The notes below the pieces were generated by a model. That model ran no database searches. It was given only the letters and a program-made list of their open reading frames with translations, and was not told the DNA's origin. The position numbers and the translations under genes are program-made. 64,000 nucleotides of DNA from Staphylotrichum longicolle (lineage: Eukaryota; Ascomycota; Sordariomycetes; Sordariales; Chaetomiaceae): positions 186,001 to 250,000 of the forward strand of contig JAHCVI010000006.1 in the NCBI GenBank assembly GCA_019096155.1, given 5' to 3'. This document shows positions 56,124 through 64,000 of the stretch, in pieces; position 1 is the stretch's first letter, and each line of letters starts with the position of its first letter.

Positions 56124-59100
56124 ATGAACATACAAACTGATGTGCTGACGCAACGGTTTGCGGCGACTGAAGAGCGGTCTCTGGTACACGACGCTCACCG
56201 GCAGCTTGCAACAGTGTCGCGCCCAAAACACATTCCTTGTGTTAGTCCTGTCCTCGCCGTGTCGTCGATTTCCTCTTTTTCGGCGCGCGATCTCCAACCG
56301 GGCCTGCCCTCTGTTGTATCTGCTGCCCTCAACTCCACCGTCCATCCCCACAGCACTGATGACGACCAGGACGCGGAAGGCGACAACGCTAATAGGAGGA
56401 AGTTGACGGCTCCCCCTTCTCAGGCTCCCGATCTCCGACAAAGTCTGCCGTCCGATGCGTCTGTAACCGTTGACACTGCCCAAAGCCAGCAAATTGACGA
56501 CACAGACGACAATGATGATGGCGGGCTTGAGGATGGAGATGGTGATGGGAATGGGGACGAAGATGGGGATGGTGGTCAAGGAAACAGTGACGGCGATGCA
56601 CAACCCCATCAATGTCGGCCGTCGGCCCCGGCCAGTTCTGGCCTTGTGGCCACCGCGCCGAACAACGTCTGGGAGAGAAGCGAACCAGTTCCTGGCAGTA
56701 AGAACAATACGCGGATCTACCCGCACGCTCCATTCCGATGCGCCGAATGGAGCGATGATCGGTTGATGGCCAGGTTTGAGGAGGTCAGAAGGGAGCTGGA
56801 AGCCATGGCCTACAGACACCTGCGGCTTCAGCATCTCGAGAGCCGCCTCGTGTTTGCCGCTCGCATGGTTGGCACATGTCCCTCGGACGCCCGCCCGAGT
56901 GTCGTCGTGACCTGCCAAGAGGTCGACTTTAAGAGGATACGCAACCTGTTTCGCTCGAGGGCCGAAGGGCCGCTATGCCTCGGGAAGCCGCCCCGATCAC
57001 GTTTCCCGTTTGGTCAACGCCTGGCAAGCGACGAACCCACTGATCCTCGTTTGGGGCTGGTATATTACCGAACCAAGACCCCCACCGTGATTCGGTCTGC
57101 CCTTGACAAACCTCTTCTGGCACAGCTGCGCAACGGCATCTCTTGTGGCGGCGTCGTGCGCTTCGGCGAACGAACGGCAACCCTCGGGGTGGCTCTCGAG
57201 TTTGGGAACCACAGAGCAATCCTCACCGTCGACCATCTCATTCCCCCACAGGAGACCCAGATGCCAGCATCATCAACCCTCAAGGGGGAGGCACACCCTC
57301 CAGCCGGATCGGGCAGTCCGTTGCCATGGGAGCCTAACGCATCCGAATCGGTCGGCTCGTGGGATGACGATGACGAATATGGCGAACTCGATCCAGACGA
57401 GGCACCGGATCCGATGTACCTCGACTTCGGGATTGACCCAGCAGACAGTTTCGGCCCAGCGGCGCATTCTTGGTCGGCGCAGAGTGACGGTACGCCCTGG
57501 ACAGAGGGAGAGCCCGAGGAGTGGAACGTACTGGCCTCTTCCGCTCAGCTCGAGCCCTCCGCCGAGTACCTCGACTGGGCTCTGATCTGGCCCGAGTCCG
57601 ACGCACAAAGTATCAGCCTCTCTCGCCTCAACACCATATTTCCGAAAGGGTCTGGGAGCGAGGGCGTTGTTCTGGAGGCTTTCCAGGAGCATATTCTCAC
57701 GACCGTGGCTGCCGTCTACATCGTGTCTGGACTTCGAGGCATTCTTCACGGCCAGATTTTGGCCGTCCCCAGCTACCTCCCATCGGCGCCTGGGCAAGAA
57801 TCCTGCAGAGCCTGGACGGTAATTCTCAATGCAGTACACGGTAAGCAACCGGGGCTTCCTTTGACACAACTTGTGCTGTGGACTTGTGCCTCCTAACTTG
57901 TTTTCCCCTCAACAGGTCCCATCATGAGCGGGGAGTGTGGGTCAGTCGTCGTGGACCAGGAGACCAACAAGGTGTACGGCCATGTTGTGGGAAACGACCC
58001 CCTTGGTCATGCATACGTTGTTCCCTTGGCCCATGTGTTGAACCAAGTGAATCGTTGCTTCAAGGACGACCCCTGGCCTGAACTTGCGGTCCCCATCAAC
58101 AACACTCGAAGCAGCTCCACGGTCCTGGGCAAGCAACCGCTCTCCATTGGCACGCCACATGGACTACCCGGGGGCCCCAATCCTGTTCAATCGAACGAAG
58201 GAATCTTCCAAATGCCGTTTGCTCTGGGAAGCCCCAGCCTCCGACTGGGGACAGACGCCTCAGCCCACAGAAGGCCGGACGCATTAAGACCACGGACCAA
58301 CCAAGAAGAGCTCCGCGAAACTGGCCCTCTTGCTGCCTTTTATCCCGCCATCAACACCACCTTGCCAGCTAGGCGGGTCGGCTATCCGGATTTTGCGTAT
58401 CAAACAGCCAGCCACCCATGGGACGTGGGAATGGAGCCGGCAGTGAGAGCAGCCATTACAGCCCTCCACCACCTTACTCTGCGGGAAAGTCGTTCACAGG
58501 AAGGTCTGCCACAGCCACGTCGTCACCAAGAACGTCTTTCTCATCAGGGTCATCTTCGGGAGGAATTTGCCCGAGAGGTTCCTCCTTCAATACCAACAAC
58601 ACCCCGGAATCTGTACCCGCTGCCCCAGGCACATCATCTTCAAGAACGTCTTTCTCATCAGAGTCATCTTCGGGAGGAATTCGCGCGCGAGCTTTCTCCT
58701 TCAGCACCAACGGCACCCCAGAATCTGTACCCGCTGCCCCAGGCACGTCATCTTCGGGAGGAATTTGCGCAAGAGGCTTCTCCTTCAATACCAAGGGCAT
58801 CTCGACATCTGTACCCGCGGCCCCTTAAAGAAGCGAGCAATCCGCCCCCTGCGCATGGTCCAGGCAGCTACATCCACCCACATCGTGCAACTCACTCCAC
58901 TGAAGAGCCTCCCATGATGGCAGCCACAGACGGGGATTTATTGTTATCCTACGAGGCGTCCGATCTTCTCTGGGAAAACGTGTATGAGACCGATAGGAAG
59001 AACAGCACACGTGAATCTTCATCAGTTTCCACCGCAGCCAAGTCTTTCAGGGGAAGGCCTCCCGAAAGAACACAGCCATCCAGAAAGCACTCATCCCCCA

Positions 59101-60033
59101 GGCTCTCCTCGACGTCGACGCCACCTACTCACCCGTACTTGGCGAATGAACCGGAACGCAGTCCACCCGCTCAGTATGGCCCAGAGAGTGACGGTGACCG
59201 TGGTAACGGGCCTTACTTCACAGGACAACCCTCGAGAACGGCCCGGGAGTTCTCAGGGCCACCGGTGACCAATAGCTCCCTGCCGCGGGATAACTCGTGG
59301 GCGAGTGAAACCCCGAAAGAGAGATCCGAGCTTGAACACGCCGGTAAATCAGCACCCTCCTTCAAGATAGTAAAATACGCTAAACTGACTAGGCTACGCT
59401 GTCCATCACCCCTCTAAATTCCGACCTGGGGCGGTAAGCAATGAACTCCCCTTTGCTCTTGTCGGCTCGGTGCTTCTGACATCTTCTGTCGACTAGATAT
59501 TCAAGATCATTTGGAGCGAGCCTCTTGATAACGGAGGTCCCAAAAGTGATGTCCCAACAGTCCATCAAACCTTCGAGGCGGGCGGGGAGTCATTCTATGA
59601 AGGGCTCCGCCGCTTTCTCGTGGTGGCCAACGACGAGGGTAACTGCACCTGCGTGTAAGTACCTTGTCATCCTTCCCTGCCGGCTCATCTCTTGCTGACG
59701 CTACCTCGCAGGCCCATCCTGACATACCAGCGTCAAGGGTGCACCAAAAGGGGCGTTAAACCCCAAAAGCACGGCATCATCTACCAAGATGGGAAAAGTC
59801 CTCGAATGCTTCCTGGAGAACCTCAGCTAGGGTTCGATCCGGTGCGAGTCATCCTCCGCGAAAGGACGGAACAGCTCGTCAAGGAATCTCGGGTCAACTA
59901 CGCCAAGCTCCAGACTGTCGAGCACAACTTCCGAGTGTATTTTATTGGCAGGGTCGACCCGGAAGATTTCAGGAAGATTGTCATACCCGCAGTCGATCGT
60001 TGCTGGGGAAGCAAGTGGGGGGACAACAGCTAG
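56124..60033 (+). CDS. large protein: protease-like region plus DUF6590-like C terminus
   Basis: Five exons (56124-57840, 57916-59343, 59393-59433, 59497-59654, 59712-60033) give 1221 residues in phase. Residues about 1-200 are disordered with an acidic Asp/Gly tract. About 210-260 is helical. About 330-640 resembles a trypsin-like fold: GISCGGVVRFGERTATLG, then ILTVDHLIPP (His region), and after intron 1 MSGECGSVVVDQETNKVYG, where GECGS sits at the usual GDSGG nucleophile site. A Pro/Arg/Gln-rich segment with tandem 38-residue repeats follows. The C-terminal 170 residues fit DUF6590: KFRPGA | IFKIIWSEPL, RRFLVVANDEGNCTC, PILTYQRQGCTKRGV, and a LLPGE-like MLPGEPQL. The 41-base exon 3 is set by this motif. 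Activity is unproven. Confidence 0.7.
58551..58826 (+). repeat. coding tandem repeat, 114-base unit
   Basis: Units start at 58551, 58665 and 58749, each with CATCTTCGGGAGGAATT. The period is 114 bases (38 codons), and the second-to-third step is 84 bases, a 30-base in-frame loss. Each unit reads HLREEFA, then P.IP/AP, then LYPLPQA. The copies are close in sequence, so the duplication is recent. Confidence 0.85.
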
Positions 60034-60550
60034 TAGGCGGCTCTCGACCCGGCTGTTGGCCCAACCACTGAAACCACCAAATCCCCGAACGTTGTGCAAA
60101 ATGACCACATAGACGAGATCTCAGCTCGGTATCCAAAGTCATGGGACAGGAAGACAACAATGGCAGCGAACATACGGGATGCTGCGATTGGTTGACATGC
60201 CAGGTTGGGAGGTGGAAGCGTCCGGTATCCGAGGAGGTCAAGGAGCTTCCGACTTGTCATCGGAGAAGGGCATCTCTCGTTATCGAAAGACGGAAACTCT
60301 CTTTCCTTTTTATCCGCTCTTCATTCTCCTTCAGTTTGGGATGTTGAGAACTTCTGAGATTGTTCACTCCGGGAGCTTGGACACGCTTTGGTTGGGTGGA
60401 CCATCTCCGGTCCCTTTGCGGCACTTCGGCGCTGGTATGATGGTCATGTCTGGAATAGAATTGAAGGGTCAACATTGCTGGTGCTTCTCACAAAAAGTTG
60501 CATGTGGCCCATATCCCAGGCTGTCCTCATAACGTGTCTCCAGAAAGATT
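60034..60550. other. convergent intergenic region
   Basis: This lies between the stop of the DUF6590 gene and the stop of MRI1. No feature is recognised. Confidence 0.5.
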
Positions 60551-61845
60551 TCACCACCGCCACCTCTCCGGCAGCACCTGGCTAAAGTCAAACCGCCCAT
60601 CCGCCCCCTTCACCACGGTCCCCCTCTCGGTCACGATGGCATCAATCAGATCGTGCGGCGTGACATCAAACGCGGGATTCCACACGCCAATCCTTTGGTC
60701 GGCGATCGCCACCCTGGCGGTGCGGGTGACATCCACCTTGCCGTCGTCGCCCACGACCGCCCCGCTGATCTGGGTCAGCTCCTCGGGCTTGCGCTCCTCG
60801 ATCTTGATGCCCTCCCCGCTCTCCGTCTCGAGGTCGATGCTCGTCGTGGGCGCGGCGACGACGAACTTGACGCCGTGGTGGCGCGCCAGCACGGCCAGGG
60901 CGTAGGTGCCGATCTTGTTGGCGGTGTCGCCGTTGCGGACGACGCGGTCGGCGCCGACGATGACGGCGCCGATGTTCATGCGCTCGCGGTGCAGGTGGAA
61001 CAGGGCGGCGGCCATGCTGTCGGTGATGAGGGTGGACGGGATGCCTTCGAAGACGAGCTCGAAGGAGGTCAGGCGGCTGCCCTGGTTGTAGGGGCGGGTC
61101 TCGGTGCAGTAGGCGTGCTTGAGCAGCGACTGGGCGTGCAGGGTGCGGATGATGCCGAGGGCGGTGCCGTGGCCCGAGGTGGCGAGGGAGCCTGTGTTGC
61201 AGTGGGTGAGGACGGAGAGGGGCCGGGCCGGGGTCGCGTTGTACTGCTGCTGCAGCCAGGCGGCGCCGTGGGTGCCGATGGAGGTGTTGTTCTCGAGGTC
61301 GCGGGCCAGGATGTTCTCGGCGGCCTCGATGTAGGAGCTGAGGATGGCCTCCTTGGCCTCGGGGTGGGCGAGCCCTTCGAGCTTGGCGGCGCGGGCGGCG
61401 AGCTTGAGGAGGGAGATGGCGTTGGAGAGGTCGACGGCGGTGGGGCGGCTCTCCTTGAGGAAGTCGAGACGGCCCTCGATGTAGGCGATGGTCTCTTCTG
61501 GGGTGGTGGCGGCTGGCGGGAGTGAGTGAGTGTGAGCGAGGGTGGGTTGTGTTGTCCAGAGTACTAAAAAGGGGGCACTCACTGCAGTTCCCATTGTGCA
61601 GCTCAACGGCGTGAGCCAGGGCAGCCACGATGGCGATCGCGGGGGCGCCTAAGAACGGTTAGTTTATGTTTTTATGAGATCGTATAAACCGGACATTACT
61701 GACCCCTCACCCTCATGGACCGGATGCAGTCAAAGGCCTCCTCGGCGGTCGACACCTCGTCGTAGTGGTGCTCATGGGGCAGCCTGAGCTGGTCGAGCAC
61801 TAACAACTTGCCCCGCGAATACTTGATCGCCTGGAGAGTGGCCAT
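60551..61845 (-). CDS. MRI1: methylthioribose-1-phosphate isomerase
   Basis: Three exons, 61845-61704, 61648-61583 and 61512-60551, give 389 residues. It converts 5-methylthioribose-1-phosphate to 5-methylthioribulose-1-phosphate in the methionine salvage pathway (cytosol and nucleus). The eIF2B-like fold shows the catalytic Cys in LTHCNTGSLATSGHGTALG (C174) and the catalytic Asp in VGADRVVRNGDTANKIGTY (D258). The N terminus has the usual substrate segment SMRVRGAPAIAIVAALA across intron 1, and the C terminus has the conserved VWNPAFDVTPHDLIDAIVTE. Introns are 55 and 70 bases with GT-AG ends. It is intact and head-to-head with TRS130. Confidence 0.96.
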
Positions 61846-62306
61846 TGTAAAGGGCTGAAAAATAAAGGTGAGGATGTTTAGATCTGTAAAACAAAAAGCC
61901 GGGAAAATCAGAGATAATCCCCAGAATATCCAGACCCCCAACTTTTATTTTTACAAGCAGGGAGACAGCCTGTTGGTATCAAGGTGAAAATGTCTCTTCA
62001 GACTCGGGATTGCGACAGGGCGCCCCGCCACTGCGAGATCTTTGGTGGGGTGCCATCAGGGTCCTCACCCCTCGGCGGCAAACAACCGCGATGCAGCGCT
62101 AGTCCCAAAACAGATCAAGGTGAAAGAGCTACAGGGGTTCATTTGATGGGGACTCGGCGTATCACAGGCCACCTCCTGCCCATGCACCTTCTCGGAGCTG
62201 TCCGCCATTCGAGGTCGAGGTCGAGGTCCTGCGCATCACAGGCCACCACTCTTTTTTGCGGACTTGCACGCGGGTCATGCCATAGACCCTGCCCGCGCTG
62301 TCCAGC
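61846..62306. promoter_or_regulatory. divergent promoter of MRI1 and TRS130
   Basis: These 461 bases lie between two divergent start codons. A GAGGTCGAGGTCGAGGTC triplication lies at about 62208-62228. No other site is recognised. Confidence 0.5.
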
Positions 62307-64000
62307 ATGGAACAGCCGTTTTCGTCATCAAAAGTGACAGGTAGACGCCTTTCCTTCTCCTTTCCTTTCCCCTCCCCTCCCCGTATTTAATTGAGCCATG
62401 CCTGACTTCTCCTGCTCCAGTCGAGTACTTTGACCCCTACGATGTCTATAAGCTTCTTGCACCGGGCCTGATTCCCCGACTCCCACTGCGCGATCTCAAC
62501 TGGCAGTCGCACGCAGGGCCACTCCGCTCCATCAGCACCCTCCACGCCGAGCTCGTTCCCGCGGGCGTCGACTACTCGGCCATCTTCACCCCGCTTTCGT
62601 CTCCGAACCCAAAGACACCAGGCCCCGGCGACACGGCCGCAGCCGCGAACCGCGATGATGGATTCCAGACGGCAGCAATTGGCGGGAGGACAGGCTCGAC
62701 GGAGCAACAAGGGGACTCCTCAGCGGCCACGCTCCGTCCACCGGCAGGGGCAGCGGGCAAGGAGCGAAGACACCAGATTCCCGGCCTGCGCAGGACGCCA
62801 TACCTCAAGGTCCTCCTGGTGAGGTGCGACGACAATGACACGTACAAGTCGACCACGAGGTCCGAGATCCGCGAGTGGATCAAGACCAACACGGCCGGGT
62901 CGCAGGGCAAGACGAGCAGCACCTCGGAAAACCACGACGCTTTCGAGTGGCTAATCCTCCACGTGGTCCTCCCCAACTCCACCGCCGCCACCCAGCCCCG
63001 CGTCTCCGGGAAAGCGCCCGACTCGAGCTCCGACAGCAAGACGGCATCGCGATGGCGCGGCGGGTCGAGCACGCTGCTGAGAAAGATGCGCGCCGACTTC
63101 AACGGCTCTGCCAAGGGTGCCGTCGACCGCGTGAGGCAGATCCGCATCGGTATCAACGACGTGCCGTATAACATGCTGCCGCGCGTTGTGCCCGCCGTGC
63201 CCACGGGGTACCACGAGACCGAGCAGGACGCCGAGAACGCGTGGGCCGACTTGATCGCCAAGTTCAAGGAGCTGATCCTGTCGAGCTTCGACCGGCGCGT
63301 GAGCGTGAGCCAGTACGGAGGACATCAAGGAGAGGGACGCGCAGAGAAGTCTTCCGGGCTGGAACTTTTGCACCTTCTTTATCCTCAAGGAAGGCCTCGC
63401 CCGTGGCTTCGAGAGTGTGGGCCTTGTCGAGGACGCCCTCGTAATCTACGACCAGCTGAGTGTCGGACTGGACAACATCATCAAGGAGCAGGCGGCCGCG
63501 GGTTCCGCAGAGACCCACGGCGGCGCGCTGCTCAGCTACACCGAGGAACTGAAGGAGCTCGCGCAAAAGACCATGACTGAGATTGCCGGAGGGCAGCTCG
63601 AGTTCGACGAAGAGGAGGCCGTCGACCTCCAGTCGGGCGAGAAGAAGCGTCCCGAAAAGTTCGACAGCATCCCCATCAGCTCGACCAAGAAGCCGTACCG
63701 GGACCTCATCTTGGCCAACAATGTCTCGCTGTTTGACTTTCGGTGTTACATCTTTTCTCGCCAGATCGCCCTCCTCCTGCGGCTGGCCAACGCTTGGTCG
63801 TCGCGGGAAGAGCTGCTGGCAAAGCTCAAGGAGCAGCAGGAGCTGGTTCCCAGGGGGGTTGCCCCGAGGACCCCGATGCCCAAGATGACTGACGAGCCCG
63901 AGATTCTTTTGCACCTGGCCGAGATTTGCAAACGGACGCTCGAGTTTGTCCCTGCTGTGTCGGCAGTCATGAGGGGAGACATTTTGGCTGCCATGTTGCC
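62307..64000 (+). CDS. TRS130: TRAPPII complex subunit TRS130 (TRAPPC10), 5' part, frameshifted
   Basis: Exon 1 is 62307-62340 (MEQPFSSSKVT), an 80-base intron follows, and exon 2 starts at 62421 with VEYFDPYDVYKLLAPGLIPR and LNWQSHAGPLRSISTLHAEL. TRS130 is a large scaffold subunit of TRAPPII, which acts as exchange factor for Ypt31/Rab11 at the trans-Golgi. Further blocks are TPYLKVLLVRCDDNDTYK, TRSEIREWIK and, after the break, GWNFCTFFILKEGLARGFES and LVEDALVIYDQLSVGLD. At about 63315-63318 the frame must shift by one (TAC G GAG GAC; one base gained or two lost) between RVSQY and EDIKERDAQRSLPG. The open frame then continues to the window end, so the gene is partial at its 3' end. An N-terminal insertion at about 60-120 is low-complexity. 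Confidence 0.88.

Noticed and set aside
60653..61525. 290-codon Gly/Val/Asp-rich plus-strand frame opposite MRI1
   Set aside because: Composition is that of an antisense GC-skewed shadow; MRI1 explains the region.

Overview
The window is nuclear DNA from a filamentous ascomycete, most likely Sordariales and probably Chaetomiaceae or a relative (inferred from gene content and style, not from a search). It is GC-rich. Its genes have short introns (about 50-110 bases, GT-AG, with a branch site close to the acceptor) and lie on both strands. There is no operon logic, CRISPR array, rRNA, convincing tRNA or recognisable intact transposon.

Layout. 0-6.3 kb is poorly conserved: two small hypothetical genes, a frameshifted member of a fungal hypothetical family, and a secreted, probably GPI-anchored protein. 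6.9-11.8 kb holds a head-to-head housekeeping pair, CCT2 (chaperonin) and eIF3b (translation initiation). 13.4-16 kb is a repeat-rich, probably nuclear protein. 18-19.5 kb is a delta-12-type fatty acid desaturase behind a 2 kb upstream region. 20.7-21.5 kb is a small secreted cyanovirin-N-like protein. 25-27.3 kb is a TBC-domain protein. 28.9-36 kb holds a type II membrane glycosyltransferase, a Zn2Cys6 transcription factor and a lysine-rich nuclear protein, all on the minus strand. 37.9-39.5 kb is a GH76 DFG5/DCW1 wall enzyme. 40.8-42.7 kb is a coiled-coil protein split by a frameshift. 44-48.6 kb holds COX23 (four tiny exons) and the NatB auxiliary subunit MDM20/NAA25. 49-54 kb holds ILM1, the GGTase-I beta subunit CDC43 and an M20 metallopeptidase. 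54.3-60 kb is a divergent pair of uncharacterised genes: a TM protein with a GC-AG intron, and a 1221-residue protein joining a protease-like region to a DUF6590-like C terminus. 60.5-64 kb is the divergent pair MRI1 and TRS130; TRS130 runs off the window.

Functionally this is mostly core cell biology (protein folding, translation, N-terminal acetylation, prenylation, TRAPP trafficking, methionine salvage, mitochondrial assembly, cell wall and lipid synthesis), with lineage-specific genes in between. No metabolic gene cluster is evident.

Two points matter most. First, at least seven genes carry one- or two-base frameshifts, including the normally indispensable CDC43 and TRS130, so base-level indel errors in the assembly are a serious possibility. 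Second, the best candidate for new biology is the 54-60 kb divergent pair, where a protease-like domain has Cys in place of the usual nucleophilic Ser. All gene models are hand-derived from reading frames and splice signals.
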